NCBI GenBank assembly: GCA_938015295.1 | Contig: CALLQB010000122.1 | Location: 1-44,658 of the forward strand | From: an uncultured Acidimicrobiales bacterium | GTDB lineage: Bacteria; Actinomycetota; Acidimicrobiia; Acidimicrobiales; SHLQ01 | Reading direction: 5' to 3' | DNA length: 44,658 nt | Made by a program: the position numbers and the translations under genes | Part shown: piece after piece, positions 33,501-41,295 of the stretch | Layout: each line of letters starts with the position of its first letter | Numbering within the stretch: position 1 is the stretch's first letter | Notes under the pieces: model-generated | The model's input: the letters and a program-made list of their open reading frames with translations, nothing else | Told to the model about the DNA's origin: nothing | The model's database searches: none

Positions 33501-34167
33501 AAATGAGGAACTCAACCGATTCTCCTACGTGTGCTCACACGATATGAAAGAGCCGGTACGGATGATCGAGCAGCTCTCCGAGATGCTGCTCGACTCAACA
33601 ATTATTGAAGACCATGCGCAACGTAGCGATGTCATTAGTCGAATCACCAAAAACATGGGTCGACTGCGCCAGATTATCGACAGCCTCTTGGCGTACTCAC
33701 GAATCGACGCCAAGGTTGAGGAGTCGGTCATCGACCTCCGAGAAGTCATGACCGACATCGACGAGACATTGTCTCTAGCGATCACCGAACAGAACGCCGA
33801 ACTCGTTCTCGGCGACCTCCCTTCAGTGCGGGGCGCTCGGGTGCACTTCACGCAACTCTTTCAGAACCTCATCGGGAACTCCCTCAAGTTCAACGACAAA
33901 GACACACCGATCGTGAAGGTGTCAGCGTCAAGTGAGGGGGGCTACACGGTGCTCGTTGTCGAAGACAACGGACCCGGCGTACCTGAAGAGTCTCGGACAA
34001 AGATCTTCGGACTGTTCGATCGGCTGCATCGCCAAGACGAGATCGACGGTATTGGTCTTGGCCTGTCGATTTGTCAACGCATCGTGGCGCAATATCAGGG
34101 AACCATTGTCTGCGACGACAGCGAAATGGGCGGAGCGCGCTTTGAGATCTCGCTCCCCGAGCGCTGA
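30538..34167 (+). CDS. CheB-CheR-PAS-PAS-histidine kinase fusion
   Basis: A 1209-residue multidomain protein. A CheB methylesterase domain (about 20-205) has S27 in GASAGG, H54 in TQHMAPHH and D147 in SGTGSDG. A CheR methyltransferase domain follows (about 215-480) with GTATGEEAYSLAM and SCRNLLIYF. A long coiled coil (about 655-745) carries tandem NEEL units. Two PAS-type regions follow (about 745-850 and 860-970), the second with PxDVDELL and PAC-like DITDQT. The histidine kinase is last, H1001 in CSHDMKEPVRM, with FQNLIGNSLKF, DNGPGVP and GIGLGLSIC. No CheA, CheW or chemoreceptor is encoded in the window. GTG at 30538 has AAGGAG 8 nt upstream. Confidence 0.88.
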   Translation: MADNESSTEIVHQNDDDPAFWVGIGASAGGLEALRNLVRNLPPVLSATYIVTQHMAPHHKSMLAEIIGRETDMPVLDVTDRLKPSSNAIYITPPNSNIIVEHGLLRLIDPSPAPAAPKPSADLFFTTLAEAKGESAVGIVLSGTGSDGSDGIRAIRQNGGITIAQDELTAKYASMPVSALETGCVDLIMSPEEIGAQFSKIVAMPRDLDKLRASPVNMDSVSELIQLLLDHSGVNFRHYKSATFQRRVERRMIAVSAGTLEEYVKVAKASIAEVDLLFRDLLISVTSFFRDTGEFEGIRSHIESIVESKRESHIRVWVAGTATGEEAYSLAMIFAEVLGGLQAYERTRIQIFATDIDDRAIQVARRGFYPETSLHEVPQHYIDEYFDAAPGGYNVKKTLREKVIFSVHNLAQDPPFLSLDMVSCRNLLIYFQSSLQAHVFARFHYALLPHGLLFLGKSETVAAAESLFRMSGQFKHIFYQRPAADRGEIREKAFARRTAPPLTTAAPTGQKYPPPEAHELALANARFKSLVSAIGPDALLVSAELQILKAYGDVSRYIGVAAGPVDTTAASLLIEPFSQDVRVAVPSALRQNSTIQGLARQMPDKPDHRHRITVYPINEGIGEVGEPTALVVFTEWEEESLADQLGPDTATSEASSEAIQQLSRELAIAQTNLQHTVEELETSNEELQALNEELQSSNEELQSTNEELETSNEELQSTNEELSTVNEELQVNSQQLNTVNQSLQSILDNVAIPMLVVDRQLNITHSSSASQELFGVSPDLVLPHVTRCQLPPGYPDLSSSITQAMELGKRIDVDIEQSDQSAHMSVVPHFSAAGEMVGAIVLITDNTSALRERNRQLSAAARIAGLGHFAIDLSGNRRSLSDELYEIIGETKPPAGEDPPELTDFIHPDDVDELLSVGRELRDHGKPFEVQAKMLRSDGGERNVRIVAMPGLDSSHKVVGIMGVVLDITDQTHKEEQLVNTLAELSRSNEELNRFSYVCSHDMKEPVRMIEQLSEMLLDSTIIEDHAQRSDVISRITKNMGRLRQIIDSLLAYSRIDAKVEESVIDLREVMTDIDETLSLAITEQNAELVLGDLPSVRGARVHFTQLFQNLIGNSLKFNDKDTPIVKVSASSEGGYTVLVVEDNGPGVPEESRTKIFGLFDRLHRQDEIDGIGLGLSICQRIVAQYQGTIVCDDSEMGGARFEISLPER
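32584..32722 (+). repeat. Tandem NEEL coiled-coil repeat inside the CheB-CheR fusion
   Basis: Seven copies of a 7-residue unit, (S/T)NEELQ(S/A/T) or close, repeat every 21 bp. At the DNA level they keep AACGAAGAGCT-like cores. The unit is a common coiled-coil linker in this protein class and could set the spacing between the CheR domain and the PAS-kinase part. Confidence 0.75.
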
Positions 34168-34640
34168 TGTCGGCATCCACCTCGCCGCGGCCAATCAAGA
34201 CCGTGTTTTTTGTCGACGATTCGTCCGACGAGTTCTTTCTTGCTGATTTCTCCTTCAAAAGACAAGGGATCGTCGCCGACCTGACCCACTTTGTCGACTT
34301 TGCCTCATTCGAAAGCCACCTCGATCACACAGATGCGTCCGATCTGCAATCGTCGATCGGTGTTATCGATCTGAACCTCACAATCTCCAAAGGATCCGAT
34401 GGCATCGCCCACCTCCGCAGCGACCATCGCTACCGCGACTTCGTGCTCGGCGTCTGTTCGGGCTCAGATGATCCCGCCGATCGACAGATGGCGATCGACG
34501 CCGGCGCCGACTTCTTCGTAACAAAGCCGCTCAACGAGACCGCACTAATCGCCATTTGTGAACAAGTTTCGTCGCTCCACCACCGTGTCGGCGACGATGA
34601 AACAGTCTCGATCGTTCGGTCCGGAACAGTACAACAATGA
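34167..34640 (+). CDS. Single-domain response regulator
   Basis: A 157-residue protein with one receiver domain (about 10-130). The acidic pocket is FFVDDSSDEF, the phospho-acceptor Asp is in IGVIDLNLT, and VCSGSDD and VTKPLNE give the Ser and Lys positions. The ATG shares one base with the stop of the CheB-CheR fusion (TGATG), so this regulator is almost certainly made together with that kinase. No output domain. Confidence 0.85.
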   Translation: MSASTSPRPIKTVFFVDDSSDEFFLADFSFKRQGIVADLTHFVDFASFESHLDHTDASDLQSSIGVIDLNLTISKGSDGIAHLRSDHRYRDFVLGVCSGSDDPADRQMAIDAGADFFVTKPLNETALIAICEQVSSLHHRVGDDETVSIVRSGTVQQ

Positions 34641-34672
34641 AAGCTCACCGGCTGCTGTTGTAACGTTCCACC

Positions 34673-35239
34673 ATGAAGGCTGCCGCGGCTTCGTGCCGAG
34701 AATTTCTCCGAAGCGAAACGGCCGACGTGCACTTGGCCACCGACACCCGTCTCAGCGAAGCTTGCGATATCGCAGATCAGGCTGACTACGCGCGATTCCT
34801 TGAAGTGATGGGATCGACGTTGCTCCGGTTCGGCACCGATCTCGATTCGGCAAATCGATCCGCCGGAATTGTTGCCCGCAGCGCCACGCTCCTCCGAAAG
34901 ATCGAACACGATATCGACTCTTGCGGTGTCCAGCATCAGGGTTTCGGTGCTGTCGCCGGCAACGTCGATTGCGATGCCTTTTCGGTAGGTGTGGGCTATG
35001 CCCTTGAAGGGTCCGCACTCGGAGCCGAAGTATTGCGCCGCCGCGTTCTTTCGAATGCCCGTCCAGGCGTCTCAACCCTCTACTTCAATGCGCTGCTCGA
35101 CAAGCGGAGACCGCGGTGGCAACGATATTGCCACTGGCTCAACACCGTCGACCGGACCCACGAGGAACGGACCGAAGCCCTACGGGGCGCGACCGACGTG
35201 TTTCGCTACATCGACCACTGCCTAGATCGGACCCAATGA
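34673..35239 (+). CDS. bphO: Heme oxygenase (bacteriophytochrome-associated)
   Basis: It opens heme to biliverdin, CO and iron, and so provides the chromophore of the phytochrome encoded next. The 188-residue length is normal. H20 in TADVHLATD is the proximal heme ligand position; GVGYALEGSALGAEVL is the distal-helix signature; STLYFNALLDKRRPRWQRYCHWLN completes the pattern. The electron donor is not encoded nearby. Its stop overlaps the phytochrome ATG by 4 nt, so the two are coupled. It lies 32 bp after the receiver gene. Confidence 0.9.
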   Translation: MKAAAASCREFLRSETADVHLATDTRLSEACDIADQADYARFLEVMGSTLLRFGTDLDSANRSAGIVARSATLLRKIEHDIDSCGVQHQGFGAVAGNVDCDAFSVGVGYALEGSALGAEVLRRRVLSNARPGVSTLYFNALLDKRRPRWQRYCHWLNTVDRTHEERTEALRGATDVFRYIDHCLDRTQ

Positions 35240-37827
35240 GTACACCTGAGTACCCGTCGCCCTCGCCTTCGTCTCTTGAAGACCGCCTCGAGGCCGAACG
35301 ACTGGCTATCGACAACTGCGAGTCGATACCCATCAGAACCATTGACAATATTCAGCCGGTCGGCTTCCTGCTCGCTACCGATGCCCGCTTCGAAGAGATC
35401 ACTCACGTCTCCGAGAACGTCAGCCAGCTGGTCGGCCCCACAGCATCGCAGCTGCTCGGAACGGCGCCAACCGCGCTGTTGGGCTCCGAAATCGTTCACG
35501 AGATTCGAAACATCGCCGGCCACAGCACCATCCGCTCGCAACGCGAGTACGTGACCAGTGCAACGATCCGCGATGTCGACAATCCGTTCGACATCTCGAT
35601 CTACGCCGCCAACCACCGGCTCATCGCCGAATGTCAGCCTCATTCAGACAAACGAAACCCGGCAAAGACTGTTTCTGAGACGAAACGAATTCTCACGCTC
35701 CTCTCAGAAACCGAATCGGTCGATGAACTTCTCGAGTTGGCCGTCGATCACCTACGCCACTTCGCAGGATACGACCGAGTCAAGGCATACCGATTCTTGC
35801 CCGATGGTGCCGGCGAGATAGCTGCCGAATCACGAAGCGCAACCGTCGATTCCTTCCTAGGTTTACGATTTCCAGCGTTCGACATCCCCGAATCAGCCCG
35901 AGCTCTCTACGCGAAAACACCGATCCGGGTAATCTCGAGCGTCGACGCACCAGGATCCCCCATCATTTCGCTCAACGAGTTCGACGAGCCTCTCGATCTT
36001 GGATTGGCAGTGCTTCGGGGCTGCGTGCCTGTGCACACGCAGTACCTCCAAAACATGGGTGTACGAGCAACACTGTCTTTGCCGATCGTGGTCGGCGGAG
36101 AGATGTGGGGACTCTTAGCGTTCCATCACCACCAAGACCGGGCGCCCGATGGCATGACGACCATGTCGCTTGAGCTCCTCGGTCGATCGATTTCAATGAT
36201 GATCGAGAATCACCTTGAACGCGATGACGCCGATCGACGCCGCAGCGCTACCGCTCTTGCATCTTCGTTCCTGGTCATCGACGACAGCTCGGAAGGCTTT
36301 GCGACACATTGGCACAGCGCAAAGAACGATCTTTCCGAACTCATCAAATGCGACGGGGTCGCGCTGGTCGGACGTCTCGACGCGCTGTCTGCCGGGACCT
36401 GCCCGCCATCGGAGGTAATCAGGGAGACCGTGAACACGATCATCACGAGCAGATCCCAGGAAGGCGAGGATCGTACACCGGTCGCGCTCACCAGCCTCGC
36501 AACCGAGTTCCCAACGATCGGCGAACTTGACGGTGGAGCGCTGGTTCTTTGCAAGCCGATTCCGTTCGTCGACGCCATCGTCTTCTTCCGCGACCCGCTT
36601 CGAAAACAAATTCGGTGGGCCGGACAAACCACCAAAGACATAGAAGAAGTCGAGGCCGGTGTTCGCCTCGTTCCTCGCGCTTCGTTCGAGGAGTACCTCG
36701 AATCAGTCGACGGACATTGTGAAGACTGGAGCGTTCAAGACATCCAGATGGCCAACGCCCTTCAGCTCGCGTTCCATCGAGCGCAATCCACCAGCGAACT
36801 TCAAGTTGCTCATCGCGATCGGCTTGGGTTGATGGTTCGCGAACTGAACCATCGCGTGCGAAATATTCTGGCACTGGTGAGCTCTCTTATGCGGCAAAGC
36901 GAGACCGGAGCTACAACGGTTGAAGACTACGTTTCGGCGCTCGGCGATCGAATCTCGGCACTAGCCGGCGCCCACGACTTACTCACGCAGAACGAGTGGC
37001 GCCCAATCCAACTCGTCGACCTCGTCGCACAGTCGCTCAAGCCGTACCTCAGCGATAGCCCGCCTCGCATCAACATCAGCGGGCCAGCTTTCGCCGTGAC
37101 ACCCGACGCCGCCCACATGCTCGTCCTGGTGCTTCACGAGCTGGCATCCAACGCAGCAAAGTACGGCGCCCTGAGTGTACCCAACGGTCAAGTCGCGCTC
37201 GCCTGGGAACTCCGAACTGAAGAACTCAGAATCACCTGGCAGGAGAGCAACGGTCCGCCAGTTCTTAGCGAACCCGCTGAAGGGCTCGGGGCATCTATCA
37301 TCCGCAACGCTCTGGTTTTCGAATTCAATGCCCAAAGCTCGCTCGAATTCAAGCCGTCAGGCGTCACTGCCGAGTTCGTGCTCCCCTGGACAGTGATAAC
37401 TCTCGCAGACTCGAGCGAAGTCCCAACGACGGATCTCCGCGAACGCGTGGGCTCCATGACGGAACCGCTTCAAGTCCTCATCGTGGAAGATGACTTTCTG
37501 ATCGCGCGAGAGACAGCGTCCTCGATTACTCGCTTCGGACTGCCGAAACCTCAGCAGGTAGCCACAGTGACCGCGGCGCTGCAAGCGATTAGCAACAACC
37601 ATTTTGACCTCGTCCTCCTCGACGCAAATCTCAACGGCGAATTCAGCGGCCCCGTCGCCACCGAACTTGGGAACCTGAACATTCCGTTTGTGTTCATCAC
37701 CGGATACGGAAGCCAAGATCAAGAGCTGCAACCATTTGCACAAAGAAGAATTCTTACCAAACCTCTTCGGGAGGACCGCTTGCGACAAGTCGTCGCGGAG
37801 GTCGCACAAGAAAAGGCATCGCTGTGA
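35236..37827 (+). CDS. bphP: Bacteriophytochrome with HWE histidine kinase and receiver domain
   Basis: A red/far-red light receptor using biliverdin. The 863 residues are PAS (about 25-135) with C28 in NCESIPIRT as the chromophore ligand and IQPVG; GAF (about 150-325) with PAFDIP (D216) and PVHTQYLQNMG (H267); PHY (about 340-510) with the tongue motif PRASF (480-484); HWE-family kinase (H539 in ELNHRVRN, N639 in HELASNAAKYGA, W668-x-E670); and a C-terminal receiver (about 745-860) with D796 in LLDANLN. The tongue tryptophan motif is WAG instead of the usual WGG. Red-light sensing with phosphate passed to its own receiver or the next gene's receiver is inferred. Confidence 0.93.
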   Translation: MSTPEYPSPSPSSLEDRLEAERLAIDNCESIPIRTIDNIQPVGFLLATDARFEEITHVSENVSQLVGPTASQLLGTAPTALLGSEIVHEIRNIAGHSTIRSQREYVTSATIRDVDNPFDISIYAANHRLIAECQPHSDKRNPAKTVSETKRILTLLSETESVDELLELAVDHLRHFAGYDRVKAYRFLPDGAGEIAAESRSATVDSFLGLRFPAFDIPESARALYAKTPIRVISSVDAPGSPIISLNEFDEPLDLGLAVLRGCVPVHTQYLQNMGVRATLSLPIVVGGEMWGLLAFHHHQDRAPDGMTTMSLELLGRSISMMIENHLERDDADRRRSATALASSFLVIDDSSEGFATHWHSAKNDLSELIKCDGVALVGRLDALSAGTCPPSEVIRETVNTIITSRSQEGEDRTPVALTSLATEFPTIGELDGGALVLCKPIPFVDAIVFFRDPLRKQIRWAGQTTKDIEEVEAGVRLVPRASFEEYLESVDGHCEDWSVQDIQMANALQLAFHRAQSTSELQVAHRDRLGLMVRELNHRVRNILALVSSLMRQSETGATTVEDYVSALGDRISALAGAHDLLTQNEWRPIQLVDLVAQSLKPYLSDSPPRINISGPAFAVTPDAAHMLVLVLHELASNAAKYGALSVPNGQVALAWELRTEELRITWQESNGPPVLSEPAEGLGASIIRNALVFEFNAQSSLEFKPSGVTAEFVLPWTVITLADSSEVPTTDLRERVGSMTEPLQVLIVEDDFLIARETASSITRFGLPKPQQVATVTAALQAISNNHFDLVLLDANLNGEFSGPVATELGNLNIPFVFITGYGSQDQELQPFAQRRILTKPLREDRLRQVVAEVAQEKASL

Positions 37828-38258
37828 ACGAAGAACTCCGTCAAGTGCTCATCGTCGAAGACGACTTCGACCTAGCCACGCAGTGGTCAAACTACTTAAA
37901 CTCATTCGGCTACATCTGTGATCTTGCGAGCAACCGGGCCGAAGCCGAAATGTTGTGCAGAGCAAAGCGATATCACGCGCTCATCGTCGACATGTTCTTC
38001 AAAGACCCAGACGGAACACTGTCCGCTGACGGCGGACTCACCTTCATCACACATCTTCGACTTCCTAGTCTGGCCGACACGCCAAGATGGGGAGAGCGCG
38101 TTCCCATCATCACGGTCACCGGGTCAGGCGGAGTAGTCGACGCGCTAGGACATGCGCGCAACGCAGGAGCCGATCGAACGTTCCAAAAGCCGATCCACCC
38201 CGAAACGCTTCTCAACGCATTGTCCGAGCTCGTCGGACAAAAGCCCGAAAAGGGATGA
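37824..38258 (+). CDS. Single-domain response regulator downstream of the phytochrome
   Basis: A 144-residue receiver protein. It has LIVEDDFD for the acidic pocket, the phospho-Asp in LIVDMFFKDPDG, TVTGSGG and the conserved lysine in FQKPIHP. The loop after the Asp is longer than usual (FFKDPDGTLSADGG), which may shape partner choice. GTG start overlaps the phytochrome stop by 4 nt (GTGA). It is the likely partner of the HWE kinase. No output domain is attached. Confidence 0.85.
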   Translation: MNEELRQVLIVEDDFDLATQWSNYLNSFGYICDLASNRAEAEMLCRAKRYHALIVDMFFKDPDGTLSADGGLTFITHLRLPSLADTPRWGERVPIITVTGSGGVVDALGHARNAGADRTFQKPIHPETLLNALSELVGQKPEKG

Positions 38259-38350
38259 CACTGTCCCCTTCCCGCTGAACATCTTCAACTGAATCCCAGA
38301 AATGGCTCTTGATGCGGTACGGTTCGCGCACGCACAACGGGGGTCAGGAC

Positions 38351-39538
38351 ATGTCCGAGGCAGAAACCATCGGCGCCTTCCGCGCTCGGGCGCTGGAGTG
38401 GCTCACCACGAAAGCACCGCTTCGCCAACCGACCGAGGTCGTCGACGTCTCGGTCTACCTCAACGTCGACATCGGTGCCGAGCGCGACAACATCGCCGCG
38501 GCCGTCGCATGGCACCAGCAGAAGCTCGATGCTGGCTTCGCCGCAATCGACTGGCCAGTCGAACACGGTGGACAAGGCCTGTCGGGTTCACACGAACAAG
38601 CATTTCGTGAAGAGGAAAAGGCCTTCGAGACCCCCGACCTCCACGAGGCATTTATCGTCACGACCGGCATGGTCGCGCCGACGCTCCGAGACTTCGCAAG
38701 ACCAGAACTTCAAGAGCAGTTGCTGGCGTCAGTTCTCAGCGGCTCGACGATGTGCGTACAGCTGCTCTCCGAACCTAACTCCGGCTCTGACCTCGCCTCG
38801 CTAAGCACCCGAGCCGAACGACACGACGACGAATGGCTAATCAACGGGCAGAAGGTCTGGTCCTCCGGGGCACGGATCGCCGAGTGGGGATTCCTGCTCA
38901 CCCGATCGAACCCGGACGCTCCCAAACATCGAGGCCTCACCGCGTTCATGATCCCGCTAGCTACAAAAGGCGTCGAAGTCCGCCCACTGAAACAGATGAC
39001 CGGCGGCGAATCGTTCAGCGAAGTCTTCTTCACCGATGTACTCATCCCCGACTCTCTTCGGGTGGGCGAAGAAGGCGAAGGCTGGCGGATCATCATGGCG
39101 ATGCTCGGCTACGAGCGAGGCGGAACCGAAAACTGGACAGCTGGCGGCTCCTACCTCCAGGTCCGAGACTTGGCGACAAAACTCGGCCGCACCGGCGAAC
39201 CCACCGTGCGTCAACACCTAGCCGACCTGTTCATCGGCGACCGACTCGTCCAATGGAACGCCCAACGAGCCGCGGCGAACCACGTCGAAGGCCCACCGGG
39301 CGCCGACGCCAACATGGGCAAACTGCTCTACGGCCTACAAATGGACCGGGTAACGAACGCGGTGTCGCATCTGCTAGGGCCGGCACTTGTAGCCGACGAC
39401 AACGAGCACTTCGGGTGGCACGAGCACGTCACCGGCACGCCCGGCTACCACATCGCCGGCGGTACCGATCAGATCCAGAAGAACATCCTCGGCGAACGAT
39501 TCCTCGGCCTGCCAGGCGAACCGAAACCGCGCTCGTGA
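38351..39538 (+). CDS. Acyl-CoA dehydrogenase
   Basis: An FAD enzyme that introduces a double bond between C2 and C3 of acyl-CoA. The 395-residue sequence has PVEHGGQGLSG, QLLSEPNSGSDLASL, the FAD-binding QKVWSSGA and GGTDQIQKNILGERFLGLP at the C-terminus, all of the ACAD/FadE type. The substrate chain cannot be told. ATG at 38351 follows GGGGGTCAGG; the frame is open further up. It is the only plus-strand gene in this part and converges on the metallo-beta-lactamase-fold gene. Confidence 0.9.
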   Translation: MSEAETIGAFRARALEWLTTKAPLRQPTEVVDVSVYLNVDIGAERDNIAAAVAWHQQKLDAGFAAIDWPVEHGGQGLSGSHEQAFREEEKAFETPDLHEAFIVTTGMVAPTLRDFARPELQEQLLASVLSGSTMCVQLLSEPNSGSDLASLSTRAERHDDEWLINGQKVWSSGARIAEWGFLLTRSNPDAPKHRGLTAFMIPLATKGVEVRPLKQMTGGESFSEVFFTDVLIPDSLRVGEEGEGWRIIMAMLGYERGGTENWTAGGSYLQVRDLATKLGRTGEPTVRQHLADLFIGDRLVQWNAQRAAANHVEGPPGADANMGKLLYGLQMDRVTNAVSHLLGPALVADDNEHFGWHEHVTGTPGYHIAGGTDQIQKNILGERFLGLPGEPKPRS

Positions 39539-39557
39539 CAGACGTGAAGCCCCAGTA

Positions 39558-40448
39558 TCACAACGGCAGCACAGTGGTGCCGTCGACATAGCCGAGTTCC
39601 AACAGGTCGACGTTTGGCGCAGCCGCCTGCAAAGCCTCACGAATCGGCTCGACGTTGGTCGGGGTCGAGAACCCCGGCAGCCAGTCGTCGTGATGGCCAA
39701 GGATTAGTCGCTTGGGTTGCAGCAGTTCGGCTTGACGGGCCATGAATTCGGCGAGCGTTCCCTGCACCGGCTCGCCGTCGATGTTGCCCCTGCCGGCCGC
39801 AGCGAGGATCGCGACATCAGGACGGAGGCCTTCGAAGATGCCGCTCCAGTGGCCAGAGGTGTCTTGGTAGAGCAGTGACCCATCGGGTGTGTGGAACAGG
39901 AAGACCAGTGCACCGCCATCGCCGCGGGCGCCCTGGTCGCTGGCTTTGAGATGGTCTTTCGTGGAGCGAGTGAGGCTACGCATCCATGCGGTGAGATCGG
40001 CCATGCGGGCCTGCTGCTCCTGCCAGGTCGCGCCAAGATCGCCGAGACACACCTCGTCAGATTCGATTGGATGATCGTGGGCCCACACGCAGGAATGTTG
40101 ACTCGGGAACACCTCGACGGTCACGCCGCTTCCAAGATCGACCCGTTCGCCGCCCGCTACGCAGATCATCTGCTCAACAGGAACACCAGCGGCCTCAAGT
40201 ACCCGCACCGTCTCATAGCTACCAACCACCCTCGCACCGGTGTTGATCGCAATACGTTCGGCGCCCCACAGATGATCGAAATGCGAATGACCAATAATCA
40301 GCCAGTCGCAGTCATCGATGTCATCGGCAACCAAGCCACTACCAGGGGCACCGGGCACCCGGTCGATGTAGCCATCGAGAAAAATGGACATCCCGGCGGT
40401 CGCCAAACGGAACGTCGAGCAGCCGTACCAATCGAGGGTCGTTGTCAT
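39558..40448 (-). CDS. Metallo-beta-lactamase-fold hydrolase
   Basis: A 296-residue metal hydrolase. The metal site GHSHFDHLWG gives H54, H56, D58 and H59; further ligands are in PSQHSCVWAHDH, YQDTSGHW and ILGHHDDW. The overall pattern is close to UlaG/YtnP-type or other MBL-fold proteins that cleave esters, lactones or phosphodiesters; no narrower assignment is supported. Its ATG overlaps the stop of the SDR gene by 4 nt, so the pair is co-translated. Confidence 0.82.
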   Translation of the reverse strand: MTTTLDWYGCSTFRLATAGMSIFLDGYIDRVPGAPGSGLVADDIDDCDWLIIGHSHFDHLWGAERIAINTGARVVGSYETVRVLEAAGVPVEQMICVAGGERVDLGSGVTVEVFPSQHSCVWAHDHPIESDEVCLGDLGATWQEQQARMADLTAWMRSLTRSTKDHLKASDQGARGDGGALVFLFHTPDGSLLYQDTSGHWSGIFEGLRPDVAILAAAGRGNIDGEPVQGTLAEFMARQAELLQPKRLILGHHDDWLPGFSTPTNVEPIREALQAAAPNVDLLELGYVDGTTVLPL

Positions 40449-41221
40449 GGGGTTACTCCAGCAGGGTTGTGAGACGGGGGTGTAGTGGCGTCGGCGAACT
40501 CGTATCGCCATGGCGCTTCAGTGCCACGCGAGATCCAAATACCGCCGGTCTCCGCCACCGAGGCGTCAAGCACCGTCTCCAGGGCTTCGGCAACGTGATC
40601 CGCTGAGGCAAAGGCCCGCCCAAGCGCACGAATGTCGGGCGAAACCATGGGGGTATCGACGCCTCCCGGACACACCGCACCGATGGCGATACCGCGCGCA
40701 GCCAACGGACCAGCAAGGCTCCGCACGAGGCCGATCACCGCGTGTTTGGTCATGCTATAGATCGGGTCGCTATCCAACGGCCGAAGCCCCGCGCCCGACG
40801 ACGTGCACACGATGCGTCCGCTCGCCGCTTCGAGAAGGGGAAGCGCAGCCAGTATGCCGAACACAACACCATCGTTGTTGACCGCACGGACCTTCTCGTA
40901 ATTTTCTGCAATCCAAGGAAACGGATCGTCGTCGATGCTCGCCCCACGGGGCCGGCTCATCGTGCCAGCATTCAGCGCCAAAAGGTCAAGCCGACCGTGC
41001 TCGTCGGCAACGGACGCGATGGCAGCCTCCCAGGCGTCGCGGCGCGAAACGTCGAGGGCGAGGGCCATACCGCCGGTCTCATCAGCGACGACCTGAGCGC
41101 CCGCTTCATCGACATCGGCCACCACCACAGCGACCCCCCGTGCGGCCAGCCGCCGACAAAGGGCAGCCCCAATACCGGATCCACCGCCGGTCACCAGCCC
41201 AACCATCGTCGTCGCATCCAT
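40445..41221 (-). CDS. Short-chain dehydrogenase/reductase
   Basis: A 258-residue classical SDR. The cofactor motif TGGGSGIG is at residues 11-18, NAG at 84-86, catalytic S141/S142 in CTSSGAG, and Y155 and K159 in YSMTKHA. D36 or D38 after the second strand (VADVD) suggests NAD(H) preference. Substrate unknown. It is coupled to the metal hydrolase gene downstream by a 4-nt overlap, hinting at a two-step pathway on one substrate. Confidence 0.9.
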   Translation of the reverse strand: MDATTMVGLVTGGGSGIGAALCRRLAARGVAVVVADVDEAGAQVVADETGGMALALDVSRRDAWEAAIASVADEHGRLDLLALNAGTMSRPRGASIDDDPFPWIAENYEKVRAVNNDGVVFGILAALPLLEAASGRIVCTSSGAGLRPLDSDPIYSMTKHAVIGLVRSLAGPLAARGIAIGAVCPGGVDTPMVSPDIRALGRAFASADHVAEALETVLDASVAETGGIWISRGTEAPWRYEFADATTPPSHNPAGVTP

Positions 41222-41256
41222 GAACGTATCGTGTCAGATTCTCCGACGCACCGACC

Positions 41257-41295
41257 AAAGTAAGAACGCTGGGTCAGACCCCGCGTTCTTACTTT
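41257..41295 (-). terminator. Long hairpin at the 3' end of psuG
   Basis: A perfect 13-bp outer stem (41257-41269 with 41283-41295) continues into an inner GGGTC-A-GACCC palindrome at 41271-41281. The psuG stop codon lies in its right arm. The plus-strand right arm is followed by two more T bases, and on the minus strand its end reads TTCTTACTTT. It also lies between psuG and the SDR gene and should stop read-through. Confidence 0.65.
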
